DNA of 64,000 nt from Aptenodytes patagonicus. Its lineage: Eukaryota > Chordata > Aves > Sphenisciformes > Spheniscidae. How positions within the stretch are numbered: the stretch's first letter is position 1; each line of letters opens with the position of its first letter. Of this stretch, positions 23,481-36,814 are shown in pieces. Below the pieces are notes generated by a model. The model saw only the letters and a program-made list of their open reading frames with translations, ran no database searches and was not told the DNA's origin. The stretch covers positions 2,046,001-2,110,000 of the forward strand of contig NC_134961.1 of NCBI RefSeq assembly GCF_965638725.1. The letters are read 5' to 3'. Position numbers and translations under genes: made by a program.

Positions 23481-26400
23481 GCTGGAGAATGGACAAAGTG
23501 CTTTATAGTCATTGTGGCAGCACTCAGAGCCAGGAAATCCCCTCAGGTTTCAGGAGATGTCTGGCCTGAGTTTGAGACCTGGGGTGGGAAACTGATATTT
23601 TTATCGTTACACAACCCGTGGCCTGGTGTTGGTGAAGTTTCCTCTCTGCAGCGTGCGCGTCATGCTGGAAAACTTAAGGCTGGAAATTAAATTGTTCCTG
23701 TGCTCCCATCCATGACCAGGAACAACCCAGTTACCATTGTCAACTGAAATTTAGAGTCCATAGCTGAGACCATAATGTAGAGGTATCTACAGAGAAAGAC
23801 CCATAGCTTGATCTGCTATGCACCTTTCTTCTAATTCTGGCCTCCTACCTCCACCGGAAAGAAGTCAGTCTTCTGCCCCCTGCCAAACAGCCCTGAAGGT
23901 GCCCACAGATAGTTTTTGTCCAAAAATGAAGACTGGGCTTTCAACTGCAGAAAGACTCAGGTTGTTGCTGATTCTCAAGGCCGAGTTGTTGATGAGACGC
24001 GTGTCTCTGCCGGGGTAGCTATGACTGGTGGCCTGGGGATTCCAGTTCCTTGGTTTCTGGGATTGCATGGGTAATACTCCAAGGAGCTTTCCATCAGGAA
24101 GACTCCGGTTCATGCATAATTTAGTAGGTAGCTCCCCAAAGTTGGTACAACAATCCCAAGGTTGTTTGGTGCCCGTGGTAAATTTGTGATAGAGGATCTC
24201 AATAGGTATTATTGGAAAAGCATCAAAAACGCATGCCAAGTGAGGCAAACTGACGTTCTTAGTATCATCTAAAGAGTGAGTGGTCTATAAGTACCAAATT
24301 TGTTCCAGCCCAAGAAATCACCTCTTCAAGCACAATTGAATGGGATGAGTGGAGAAAGCCAAGGGAAGCAGTGACTTCTTCCTGTTAACCATACGGTACC
24401 TGCTTCAGAAGAACGGTAAAACAGCAGCAGTTCCCATGGCTGCGATTTCCCATCAGCACCAAATCCACCCAGGACAAAGAATTCAGTGTGATGGAAAGGA
24501 CAAGACGAGAAGAGAGGAGAAAAGAGGAAGATGATGTCCATAGGGGAACAAGGAACAGCTACGCCGTGTCACTGTGTCCTCAATGCCTGACCCGTTCCTC
24601 GGCCCTGAGTGGCAGTGAGCAGCGGGGGTGGCATCAGGACCGCTGCATCCTCTTCCCAGCTCTGCTGCACCTGCAGCCATGGTCTTGGACAAGTCCTTTT
24701 GTCCTCTTCCCTCCACTGTGGTACTGTTACTGAGAATACCACCTTTTGGGACAGCTTTATGGCATCGTTAATGTTTATGGAGACCTTTGAGGTTCTTGGA
24801 TTGGGAGGACAAAGAGCTGTTATTTAGTGGGCATCTCCACGGAGCAGTGGAGGTGCCCATCACACAACAGCCCTTTGCTCCTCTCTTCCAAGGCCATTTA
24901 GGACCCTTGGCCTTGCTGAGTTACGTGTTGCTGGTCTTCGCCCCTGTTGCTGCTGCTTTTTTCCCTCTCTCTCTCACTCCCCCTTTCTCTCTCCTCCTCC
25001 TCCTCCTCCTCCCCGACTCTGTAGCAGTTTCCTCGGGAGTGTTCAGCTAGCTGACACATTTGCCACAGATGGATGGTGCACACGGAGACAGCTGTCACTC
25101 CCGATTTGTGGTCCACTGCGTGACAGCAGGACTGATGCCTTCTGAAAGGCCGTCTCGCGGAGCACATGCACTCTGACATTCCTCGAGATGAGCCCTACAG
25201 ACACCTCTCAGTGGACCTCGGGAGAAGCTGGCAAGCTAACCCTTCCCGCTCCCCCTCCCCGAAGCAGCCTGCAGGCTGGAAGAAAGCAAGCACTCTGGTG
25301 CGCACAAACACACACACACACACACAGGGCCAACCTCCTTGGGTAGTTCCGTGCCACTACCGGTCTGCCAGGTCCCAGCCCGGCTGTTTGCTCCTGATGC
25401 TGGTGTATGAAGTGAGGCGGGTTGAGATTTGCAAGAGGGAAAGGTCACCAGTGAAGCTGCTCCTTTCCCCTTTTCCGCCTTTTTAATTGCAGGAGGGAGG
25501 GATATGGGCTCCGGTTTCATTCTGTCAGAGCAGCTGCCTCCAGCCTCTTGAGCTCCTCTGTCACAGCAAAAGCCGATAGACTTTGCAGCACCAGCCCCTT
25601 CAGGCGTCTCCCTTCTCCATCACTTATGGTGGTCTCCATCACCGATGATGGTTTCCATCACCTATGACCCACACAGCAACATGGAAATTCCCCCTCGTGG
25701 CAGGGGGTTCCCCCCCACCTCTTCACCCCAGCATTGCACACTGAGGTGGGACACGCTGCCGTAACAGGACTCTGACATTTCCCGTGGAGGTTCCTCTCAC
25801 CAGCTTGAGGCCAGCTGCAAAGGTAAGGCTGACTTAGGCAAGGCGGCTCCTTTGAGAACAAAGCCCTCTGCCCTTAGCCAGTCTGAGGCTCGTAGTTTCA
25901 GGTCCCAACCACCCACACCTCTCCTACACGCTGACACGTAGACACCTGAGTATTCAACTCTGAGGCCTTCAACAAAACCCTTCTGGTGGGTCTTTCAGTT
26001 GGACAGACAAAGCAAAACAGTGGAAACAGTCTTCAGCTCTGGGCAGAAGAACAAAAATCTTCCAGATGCTAGACTCCATGGGAACTCGTCCTGCCTTCGG
26101 TCCTCAGAGAAAAATCTTCTTTCCAAAAAATGGCTATGCACAGCTGTTAGTTGTCCATCTGACTTGAGGGAGGTTGTGGTCAAGGGAATAGGTCTTCCCA
26201 AAAGGATTGGGAAGGATCCAGCAAGTTTGAACTAGATCTAGAGAATATCATCTGGGCCCTTCTGGAAGTGACCTGAGACTTCCCCGTCTTGCTCAGTGTC
26301 TGCGCCCTATCCCACGTTACACAAGAACCCAGTGGCTGCACAAGGTCATGCCAAAAGTCCTTCTAATAAGGTTCCTGGGTGGCATTCAACAGTAGAAACC

Positions 26401-29400
26401 CAGAGAAGAGGACAAAAGCAGAGGAAACATATATGAGCCTTCTCTTGGCTACTCTCCAAGCCTTCAACCAGTCATAGCTGAGGGACTTTCTGAACCAGAC
26501 ATAATTTCTCTGTATTTAATAACTCCTGGTGGAATTCCTATCCTAGCAGTGCCTGGCTAGGTCTGCTCACCCATCCCCTTCCAAAGTCTTTATGAGCCGT
26601 TTGTAGGTACAGGAAGATTTACAAAGCTGCAGGGACATTAGTTATCCCGGTCGCTTTGACCCCTTGACTCCTGTTCCCAACCCCTCGGAGCAGGCTGAGT
26701 CTGTTGGGTCGGAGCCAGCTCAGCAAGACACAGAGAAAGTGTGAGTTTGCACCAGGACTCGGCTTTCGTGGGTCCTTCAGCAACAGGAACGGTGTCTCCC
26801 ATCAAGCTAGTCATGAAGGCTGTGTAGTGGTTCCAAGTGGGCAGCAGGTTACAGGCACGGAGGATTTGCACAGCAAGTGTGTCGCCTTTGAGCTTTAAGG
26901 CTGAATGCAGCTCTGTTATCTGGGCAAGGACACCTCCAGCTTAGTGGGAGGTCACGCCAAGCTGGCATCAGCATGAGATGAAGGTTTCTATTCAGGCAGG
27001 GTGGTGATCCATGGGAGGGAAGAGGGGACACTTACCCAGTGCGAAAGCTGGCAGAGCATTTCCAGATGTGGCAAAATATTAGGAAAAGTATGGATCCAGC
27101 AAGAAACTCCAGCACCAGAACTGCACGGTCAAGAGTGCTGAAAGAGTCATTGAAAACCTTAAGAAGAGGCTGAAATGGACCCCAGTGCAGTTGAAACTAA
27201 GGAGGAAAGAGCAGTGCCATTTCCCTCTTGATGAGAGCTCCCCAGAAAGGCAAAGACCTACTCTGCCTCCGGAATAATTCACCTGTACCTTTCCATCAAG
27301 CCATCTCTAAATGGAGCTCTCTGACCCTCGAAGATGGGCCCTCCCAGGTCATAAGCTACCAGCAGCAGCCGTGAGAAAGGGTCCTGAGAGGGGACTGTGC
27401 TCCTCTGCTGGAGAGAAGGAACTATGGGCTCTTACAAGGTCTCAGGAGGTTCTGGTCTCAGCTGGTAGCCTTCAGCCCGGTCTGCCACACAGCAGCGAGT
27501 CCCTAGAGACTGGTGGTCCAGGGTCACATCCTTTGCTCTGACACAGCTATTTTAAATGAGGTTGGGAAGACCAGACATTTTGGCATTGCCATAGGCCCCT
27601 CTGCAGTGGCGTTGCAAGGCTCCAGAACGTGCAGGGGCACGAGAAGCAATTATGTTGTGAGAACACAGGTCTCTGGGGAAACCACGGTCTGTCCGGACAA
27701 AGCATGGTCAGACCAGGCACTGGCCTCTTCAGGACTTTCCCTCCGAGATCCTCGGAAAGATGAGAACTGGTGAGGCTGGGTCGCCTGAGGAAGAGCTCTC
27801 TGAGCTTTAGCAGGATGGACGCACGAGCTCCAAGGTAGGAGACCTCAACTCAGTCTCTCTCTGACGAGCCGAAGGCAGCAGACACAACCCCTGCTAGACA
27901 CCTTCTGCCCAGACAGACCCTTCTGGGCAGGCACGTTACCAGCCTGACCCTTGGCCTTTCAACTCCTAAGATGGTTATAGGGAAATCTTTGCTCATGACC
28001 TCATGGGGCTCAGTCCCAGATGCCATGTGATTAGATGGTCCTATTAGATGCCACCTCAAAGCCAAATTCCCCCAAGTTTGTGTCAGCTGGAGATGGAGGA
28101 TCCCTCCCCCATACTCAGCTGTGAGCGTACCCAAGGTTCCAGAACTGTTTCAATTAAGTAGTGTAGCACAATGCTATTTTTTTTTTCCAAATATTTTTGA
28201 AGGAGGTGGAAATGCAGGTCAGAAAAAGATACAGGTTTGCAGGCAGGGTCTCGGACCTTGTGCGCACATTGACAGTCCAGCCAATCCAGGCTGGGATGTT
28301 TTGGGAAGGGAGCAAAACAAGTTTTGAATGAAAAATTCTTAGTTTTTGAACCTTAACAAAATACAAATAAAAACATTTGAAAAAAGAAACCCCACATTCA
28401 TAAGAAAAACAGGAACCCGTAATTATGGACAGAGAAACGATTCATCTGTGCTGTACATGACCAAGTCCACCAGAAGACGGCATGCTCCGAGGAGGACTCT
28501 GGGTTTGGGAGGAATATCATTTCCTCGGTGTCCCCTTTCTGAGGACAGGCTTGCTCGGCAGGGAGGCCAAGCCACCCGCACGGCTGCTGGGAGCACCAAG
28601 CCACAGTGCTGGGGTGACAATTCCCATGCCGACCCGGAGACGTCGCTTGGGGCATGCTTTCCCAGAGGAGCTCCAGCTGGGAATGCCCTACTCAAAACGG
28701 GAGACAGATGCGCCCCGCTTGGCTCGCAGCCGAGAGGCACAGAAGGTAAGCCGAGAAGCAGGACTGGCGCTTTGCCATGGGGAGCTGGTGGGATGGTGGC
28801 AGCAGTACCAAGGGCGGGGAAGCCACCAGGTAAAATTTGGTGGAGAAGGCGGTGAAACAGGGATTTCTGCCCACAATCTGCAGTCCCTGCTCTGCACAAC
28901 CAGGTATGCACCCCGGCTGCTGGGGAGGCTGGAGATGGAGAAAAGGGAGGAAACTTCACGGCTACTGCTGGAGAAATGTCCTCAAACCATCAGGGACCTC
29001 TGGCAGGACAGTAGGTGCAGCAGCTTCCTGCCTGTCCTCGCTGTCCCCTCCACGGTGGTGGCCGGGACACCCACGCACGCCTGACTGTGCCAGCAGCTCC
29101 CCACCATCCCCTTTCCCTTGGACGGGTGAAGGGGGCTGCCCCGGTCCCAAGCACCACACAGAGCTCTTCCTGGCCGGCACCCCACTCCAGGAGATGCCAT
29201 CTCAGGAGCTTTGCACCAGCGTGGTGGCCCTGACGCCCCAGGACCTGGTCTCCGGTTGTGCTTGGGGAAGGATGGTTGGAAAGCCCTGGGAGCACTCCAT
29301 CCCTGCCCAGCCTGGCAGCACCAGGGGCATTACTGGGGAGGGATAAATATTTTGCACTCAGAGAGCTGCAGATGGATGGCGGCATTTGGAAGCGAAGCCG

Positions 29401-29669
29401 TAGCCCCTCACCTGCTCGGCGGCGAGGCAGGCGTGGGATCAAGGCAAAGGCGCCTTCACATCTCGCCAGCCTTGAACAGCAGATGAAAGGGGGCCGCTGG
29501 GAGCCAGGGATAACAAAAGGAGAGCGGGGAAAGTTCGGGTCAGGCAGGGATTTCTGGCTGGTGGGTTTTCCACTGAGAAATTCTCTCTGCCTCTTTCATG
29601 ATGATGAAGATCCTTTTAATTTTTTTCTTCCCCCTTTCTCCTCTCCTTCTTCTTTTCCCCTTTCGCCAG
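23481..29669. other. Intergenic stretch, no gene seen
   Basis: No gene, RNA or recognisable transposon was found. The stretch includes a CTC-rich run at about 24990-25012, a CA repeat at 25308-25326, and an A/T-rich patch at about 28165-28400. Its composition (about 23.5-28.4 kb) is less GC-rich than the rest of the window. Open frames are short and have no recognisable domains. Confidence 0.55.
25308..25326. repeat. CA dinucleotide microsatellite
   Basis: About nine CA units in tandem, preceded by an imperfect CGCACAAA. Confidence 0.95.
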
Positions 29670-29871
29670 GCTGATAGCTGGGAGCCGCGGAGCATGTGAT
29701 GCATCTTCCATATAGGGGCAGGAGCAAAGCAAGACCAACTGATGGACGCCCTAGGGCCAGACTTGCAGACAATATATAACCTACTGCATGATCTAAAACG
29801 CTTCCCACTTTCACAGAGTGAACATCAGGCAGAGTGGAGCCGCAGCGAGGGAAGAGGAGTCCTGCGTGCAG
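29670..29871 (+). other. Exon-like segment, possible 5' UTR or lncRNA exon
   Basis: A long pyrimidine tract with TTTCGCCAG (AG at 29668-29669) precedes the segment, and GTGCAG followed by GTAAGTCC (GT at 29872-29873) is a near-perfect donor. The 202 enclosed bases are less GC-rich than the surroundings and contain AATATATAA at 29769-29777. An ATG at 29742 opens 43 codons to the donor, but that frame would not join in phase with the PRR35 coding start, so it would act as an upstream frame. It could instead be a conserved enhancer. No partner exon is shown. Confidence 0.3.
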
Positions 29872-32800
29872 GTAAGTCCTCATCGTCTCCTTCCCCAGGA
29901 GGCTGTCCCGGGGAGGGGGAAGGTGCGAGGCACCCGCTCCGCTCCCGCGGCGAGCGGCAGCGCCCAGCTGTTGTGGAGGCAGGCGGGATGGGGCAGTTAT
30001 TAGTGTTATTAGTGGGGGTTTTTTAACCCTTTTCGGCTCCAGCAGTGCCTGTGTAAGTCGGAGTTCAGGACGGCGGTTGGGTGCGTGGGAGACTGGGTCC
30101 GGCAGAGCCCAGCCTCAGCCTCTCTCCCTGCAAACACCGACGCTGTGAGCTGGAGAGCATCCCAAACCAGCCGTGGGTTCGTTTGCTCGTATTTCTTGCT
30201 GTCAACGTCTGCCTGGGCTGCGGGCAGCGCACGGCTCCTGCCTGGCTGCTCTGAGCCATCTCCCACCCAGGCACCGTCCTGTCCCACCCGCCCACGTTGG
30301 GGCTCCCCTTGCCTTTTACAAAAGACCAAAAGAATTATCAAACAACTTTAAAAAACACTTTTGCTCAGCCCGCCGCCTCCAGCGCCTGCCTGGCTGCCTC
30401 CACCTCCCTGTGCTGGAATCTCCTTTGCAAAGGAAACTGTTCCCGGCCGGGGCTGAACAGGGGACGTGGGCTGGGGGCAACGCGGCGGCAAAATGCAAAA
30501 CAAAGCGCGCCGGGCGAGTGTCTCTCTGTGCGTGCATGTGTGTATGTGTGTATGGGGGGGTCTGTACAGCCCACCTGCTGCCGCTTTCCCTATACCCGTC
30601 CTCACGGTGGGGGAACAGACTTCGTGCCTGAGATAGTTTGTGTCCTGCTGAATGGGAAATAATCCTAGCAACAGCTACGTGGTCTCCGCGGCCCCGCAGA
30701 GTTTATAGCTGGGGGGGAGGCGCGGGTCTGGTTTTCTTTGGGGTATCAACTGTGTCTGAAGGTGATGTGGGGACCGAGGAGCCCAGGCTGTGTTTGGGGC
30801 TGGGAACCTCCGTGAACTCCCAGACTGGAGCAAGCCCCCCGCGGTCCCAGGCGAAACAGACGGCTGTAATTGTAAACGGGTTAAAGAGGGACAAAATCAT
30901 TAAAATGAATGTTCTGGGGCATTTCTGCTTATACACCCCCAGTGAGTGCACAGATGATAAAATTGCTCTGTGTGTGCAAGGGGGAGGCCAGGCTGAGGAT
31001 GTTCCGTGCCTCAGTTTCCCTGCCTGTGCACTTCACCTTCCCGTGGTCCTGCCCGCCAGCCCTGTGCAATGCTAGCATTTGCTGCGGTCCCCCTGTGCAC
31101 GTACAAAGGGGTCTGCCCAGGGGAGCAGCTTTTCATTGGGGCATCAGAATCCAGCCACAGATCTTAATTAAGACTGTAATTAAATGAGGGGACTCAGAGG
31201 ACCTGCAACATTAAGTCAGAGGCACCTCTGCGAGCAGAGCCAGCTCTGCAGGGTGGTGTGGGTGGGAGAGGGACGGCTGCGTCCCCACCACACCGGACCA
31301 GGACGGGGGGATGCCCGGGCAGCACCCTGCACCCTGCCCATGGGTGCCGGGGCTCCGGGCACAGCTGGAGCTGCCGATCCTGAAGGCAATCGCGTGTGAC
31401 CCCTTCTCTCCCCTGCCAAGCTGTTTGCACTGAGCTTCCCCACTGCAAAATCTCAGCTGCGAGCAGGGCACCGAGCCGTACCCCCAAGCCGGGAGGTGCA
31501 CGCGTCGCACGAGCGGAGCAAGATCAGGCAAAGGGGTGGCAAGGCAGGTACCACCGGGGTGCCCCCGTCCCGGTGCCTGCTGGCAAAGCCGGGGGTGCCC
31601 AGCGCCGTACGCTAGTGCCCAGCCAGAGGGAGAAGCAAAGATGTCAGGGATTTTTTTCCTCTCGTGGAATCAGATCGTCCCCATCTCCCACGGCTTTTCT
31701 CCTCACCGCTTTTCTCTTCTCCCACCCTTCCCAAATTTCAAATTTGGGACAAATTTCAGGGCACTTTCGGCCAAGCTGGAGCCTGAAGTCAGCCCTGCCC
31801 CTTCTCCCAGCCCCCAGACTGGTTTCGGCTAGCAGTGTTGTTTTCGGTGGCGGGGACATCAATAGCACAAAGCATCCACTCCAGCACCATCCCTTGATGT
31901 TCCCACTCTTGATGAGCACCATCTGGAGAAGGTTTTACCCCTGCAGCGCCTTGCCCTGCTCCAGGGATCGTACCGCGGGTTTCTCGGTGGCACCTACAGC
32001 CCCCGCGCAGCTGCGAGGGCACTGCCTGTATGGGAACACCAGCCCTGCAGGGACCAGACCAAGTGCAGCTCCAGACCTGAGAGCAGGACCTGTGTCCCTG
32101 GTCTCCTGTCAGCACCAGCGCTTGCTGGGCCCGGAGATGCCCTCAGCTTGCTCTTCTCATGCCGGGAGGTGGGCTTGGTCACCCACCTTGGCGCTTGGGC
32201 TGCCGTCTGTGTTTGCATCGGGCTTGGGCTTGTTATTATTTGCAATTATTATTATTTCCAATCTGCCGGAACGGAGCGATACAGAAGTATGGGGCTGGCA
32301 GGTGGGTTGATGGGCACAGAGGGCAGAGCCATTGCTGTTGTCATGTCCTCACCATGGTTCCGCAGAGCTTGGGAGAAGCATCCTTCAGATCTGGGGAGAA
32401 AAGGGACCGACCCCATTTCTGACGTGCCGTATTGCAAAGAGAAAGCTGCAAGCCCGGCCGGAGGGTGCTGCAGACAGGGCAGGGATAGCAGAGGCATCTG
32501 ATTGCTCTCCAGCGTGGGCTCCTCTCCGGGATGCGGGGTGGTTTCCTGGGCACAACATTAGCCACCCCAGCCCAAACCCAGGGCGGGCACCGAGCCCGGC
32601 ACTGGGAGCGCCGGGAAGGGCTGGCAGAGGCAGCAGGGCTGGCACAGCTGTGTGGCTTTCAGAGATACTTGATCGATAGCTTCTTCCTAACGCTCCCCCA
32701 TTCCCCCAATCCCCACATGCATTTTTCATGCTAACCCCTCCTAGGCAAAGGCTGTCTACGCAGGAAAAGAAAAAGAAAAAAATACAAAACACAACAAACC

Positions 32801-35800
32801 ACAACCAAAATCTACTTTTGTTTCTCTGGTCCCCGGAGGTTGTTTTAGTTTAAGGGCCAATCTATAGATTCAGGGCTGGGAATATCTTTGCTCCACGAAA
32901 AGAGAGGCATGAAAAAGCTCCCTGGGGCTTTTCTTAAGCCTCTTCAGGTTGGCCCAGAGCTGGAAAAGGCTGGGCTCTGTACAGCGAGGCCGGGTCTAAT
33001 GGTACAACACCGTTTGGGCGAGCTGGGAGGCTGGAAATGGGAGCTGGGCTTCTCTGCAGCTCTTCTTGGGTTCACAACCCTCCCAAGACATGCCGGGATG
33101 AAGTGGTTAGCAATGGGGGTCCACAGCTGCCCTCCCCGGGGTGCAAAGGGTCTCCGGGGCTCCTCGTACGGCTGCAAGTCGATCTATGCATGCAGAGCTG
33201 GGTCCGGGGTGATCCCAGGCCACTGCAGCCGGGAAGCCCGGTGGATCCCTGGGCTGGTCCTGCCTGGCTCCCCAGGAGAGAAGAGCTCAGCTGAAGGCTT
33301 GGTTATTTCCCAGAATTAGGAAAAAACCTGCAGGGTTTGGGCAAAGGGCAATTTTCAGGGCAAATCCCCTTTTTCTGTCTCCTGTTGTCTGTGAGGGGTG
33401 TTCCCTTTTTGCTCCCCGTTTTTGGGTGGCACCAGTAAGTTTTTGGGTGGCACCAGTAAGACCCAGGAGCATCCCACAGCCCGTGCTTTGCCAGTGCTCC
33501 CGTGACTCTCGCTCCCATCACCAGCACCAGCCCAGCCTGTGCAGGGATGCCGAGAGCCCCTGGCAGCTGCCTGCCTGCCAGCGTGTGTGTGCTGAAGGAC
33601 CGATCCTCTGGGCGAGGGCTCGATGCTTCCCAGGGTCCCTCCAGACCCACACTCCCCACTGCACCCCTATCACCCCCCAGCAGGCACGGCGTGGGCTGCT
33701 TCAGCCCCATTACCTTGGGAGCACGTCTGTGCCCTCAACACCTGGGGCCAGACCCTTCTCCCACGGGTTTTGCAGCAAGGAGACTCCTGCAGCATCACAC
33801 GCGCTGCCTGCATCCCAAAATTCCCATTATTTCCCTGCGCCAGGGCTGAAGCTGCGGGCGCCGAGCCTGCACACAGCTCTCATCGCCCTGCAGCAGTTTT
33901 TCTGGTCCGTAAAGAGCCCAGCCGGCGTGGGCAGTGCACGGGCAGCCGGAAAGCATCCTCCCCACAGCCCTCCCATGCGCCTCCAGGGCCGAGGTGTCAG
34001 GGATGCGGCCGCACCGAGACGGCGTGTCTGGGGTCCAGCGGACGGGAGCGCTTCCCCGCTCCGATGGCGAAAAGGGCACAGGCCAGAAATAGAAGGGGGA
34101 GGAGGACACTGTGACCTTTCCAGCAGCCGGTGATGAATAAAACTTTCCGGCTACCTGTAGGAAGGCGCAGGGCAAGCTTCGTTATCGTCTCATCAAAGGA
34201 TGACGTCCCCTGTGAGCAGGACAGCGATTGCCGCAGCGCCTGTGGGGATTCCTGGAATGAACCTGCCGGTGCCTGGCTCTGGCGGTTGTACAGCGCCGGG
34301 CGCACGGCGGGCTCCGGCTGCGTCCGGGAGCTCTCGGGATGCTCCTGGAGCTGAGCAGGGAGGGAGGAGGGGATGGCAGCTGCCTCCAGCATGAGCAGGA
34401 GGGCAGATCGGAGCCGTCCCCAGCTCCCCCGCCTGCTAACAGGCTCCCGGGGCTGCTTGGGGCTGCTCCCCTCAGGACAGCCCTGTGCCAGCCCCGGGGC
34501 AGTCCCAGGCAGGAGGGGATGGGACCCCCCTGTGCTCAGCCATGTGCACAGCGTGGAGGTGTGCGGATCTGAGAGACCCCCAAAAACACACCTCAGACAG
34601 GGTCCACCCCTGCTCCCATGCACAAGGGGACATCCAGAGGCAGCAGGGAGTGTGGCGCTGCAGCCGTCCGGGGGGACCGGGGTGCAGCATGGCCCCACCC
34701 AGGCACCCCACCGAAGGGCTCAGAACCCCTCCTGCCCCGCAGCAGCAGACCCCGGGAGAAACCTGCGTGGGGGCTGCCCCCATCCTCTCCTCTTCCTCCC
34801 GCCGGGTGCGGGTGGCAGTGCCAGCACCCTCGGATGGAGCGAGTCAGCCGTGCCCCCTCCAGCTGTCCCCCTGCTCGCTGACCCGGGCGGGGGGACGGCA
34901 GCCGGCTCCCCCCGACCTCCCCCCTCGCAGATGGCGTGGGCAGCCAGCACAGGTGGCCCTGCGCCACGGCAGATTGGGGCCGGCTGCCTGCAACGCGCCC
35001 GGGAAAGGCCGCGTCCCCGCCACAGCTCGGGGACAAGAGCAAAGCCAGGGCCCCCCGCATGGCGCAGGGGGTGCAGAGCCGAGGGGGGCACCAGAGACAG
35101 CTCTGGATCCCCACGCTGCCGTGGCCGGTGCCAGATCCAGCGCTTCGGCACTGGCACCAGAGCCCTGTAAAATACTAAACTGAGGATGCAGCCAGGCAAC
35201 AGGGAGCCGGTGGGTCAACAGCGAGGGGGGGACACAGGGTCCCCTCGTTTGGCCCCAAAGAGATGAGCCGGGCCAGAGCATCAGGCAGTTTTGGGAGGGT
35301 CCGACTGTAAGGAATTGCATTAAACAACGCCATGCAGGGTCAGCCTGACGTGGATGGCTGGGCCAGATCCAGCATCTTGCAAGGGGTTTCTCAGGCTACA
35401 GCTGCCCCTGGTCCTTCCAGCCAGGGCCAACGCTTAGGTGGGTACCAGACACCAAAACTGGGTGGCCCGACACTCACTATTGTAGGAGAAGGGGACCTGC
35501 AAGGGGAGAAGGGGGGCACCCAAGGTCTGAATCACACCCATGGGGGGCTTCTGTCTCTGTCCACGGGTGATGGTGCTCAGGGATCCCAGGGCACGAGCTC
35601 CAGGGTGGGCACAGGGTGGGGACAATGGCGGGGCTGTCCCAGCCCAAGGGGACCCATCACGTCACGCAAAGGGGGGCATCTTGCGCTGGAGATGTGGTGC
35701 AGGAGCTGTCAGGGTGCGGGTTGCCGGCTGGAGCAGGTAAATGATTAATGCCGGAGAAAACTAGGCTGGCATCCTGCCCATCACCTGTCGATAGGAAAAG

Positions 35801-36814
35801 TTGATGTTGGGAGGGGAATTTTCACATCTAACCTTCCCCTCCCGCCTCTGCCTCCCCCCCACCGGGGGCAGAAGGCTGGAGCAAGGAGCCAGCCCTGAGC
35901 CACGCACGCACCCAGCCCCGAACCAGCCTCTCTCCGAGCACGTTCTCCTCCAGCCCAGCTGGTTTTGCTCCCAGCCTGCTCCGTCTGTGCACATTAAAGC
36001 TTTTTCTAGGTCTGAACTGCTTTTGGCAAGCCAGGCTCCTGTTGGCCTATCCCTCTCCCCACCACCCTCCCCATGGCTGGCTCCCCCCCATCCGCTCCCC
36101 GTCTGGCTCCCACTCCCCCTCCCCGGTCGAAGCCCTGCCAGGGACATGGCAAATCAGCGAGAAGCCTGCGGGGCAAATCGGTACAAATGAGACCAAGCAA
36201 GAGGGTGGGGAGGGACGGCAGGGGTGGGGGGGGGGAATGACTCCTGGGTTGGCGTTTCTGTTCCCGAGTTTGATGTTTCCTGCAAACAACCCTGTAAATG
36301 CTCAGGAGCAGCTTTGGAAGTCACCTACCCCCCGCCTCGGCGGGGTTTGGGAACGCCGAGTCCCAGCCGGGGGGACAGCCCTCGCCCCGCTCCCCCAGCC
36401 TCCCTGCAGCATCCCGGCCCCGAGCAGGGACCCAGCTGGGACGGGAAAGGGGGCCGAGCTGTAAGTCCTGACATTTCAATCTGTTCCGGGGCTGGACGGG
36501 GTGGGCAGGAGGTGGAAGGCACTGGGGGCGGCCGAGGGTCTCACTGCGGGTCGGGGCAGGGGAACAAAAACCCACCGAGGACCTGGAGGGAGAAACTTTC
36601 CCCCTGTTAAAAGCTGCCTTCTCCCGTCGGTTTTGTACTCTCCCAAAAAAGCGCCCAGCCATCCCATGGTGCCCGGGGAAGCCCGGTGCCGTGCCACAGC
36701 CGGGGGCTCAGCTGGGGGGCAGGAGCTGGTACCCGGACAGGGGATGTGCAAACTGCGGGAACGGGCAGAGAAAAACCGCTGGGTGCAGGGACGCGATCAT
36801 TTCCAAGGGATGCT
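29872..36814. other. Intergenic stretch, no gene seen
   Basis: Strongly GC-rich in much of its length (30.0-30.6, 31.2-31.6, 33.5-35.2, 36.0-36.8 kb) with many meaningless open frames. An AT-rich snippet with CTTAATTAAGACTGTAATTA is at about 31162-31181. An A-rich low-complexity patch is at about 32760-32812. A 21-base direct repeat lies at 33419-33460. No gene or RNA recognised. Confidence 0.55.
33419..33460 (+). repeat. 21-base tandem duplication, two copies
   Basis: The unit TTTTTGGGTGGCACCAGTAAG occurs twice head to tail with no spacer. Both copies are identical, so the duplication is recent or recently homogenised. No coding context is supported. Confidence 0.9.

Noticed and set aside
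26210-26290. Possible further CR1 tail
   Set aside because: Only a weak likeness to the GGACTAGAT and CCCTTC motifs; too short and divergent to call.
31396-35170. Frames of 304, 265 and 232 residues
   Set aside because: Several mutually overlapping frames in GC-rich DNA, no conserved motif and no splice framework.
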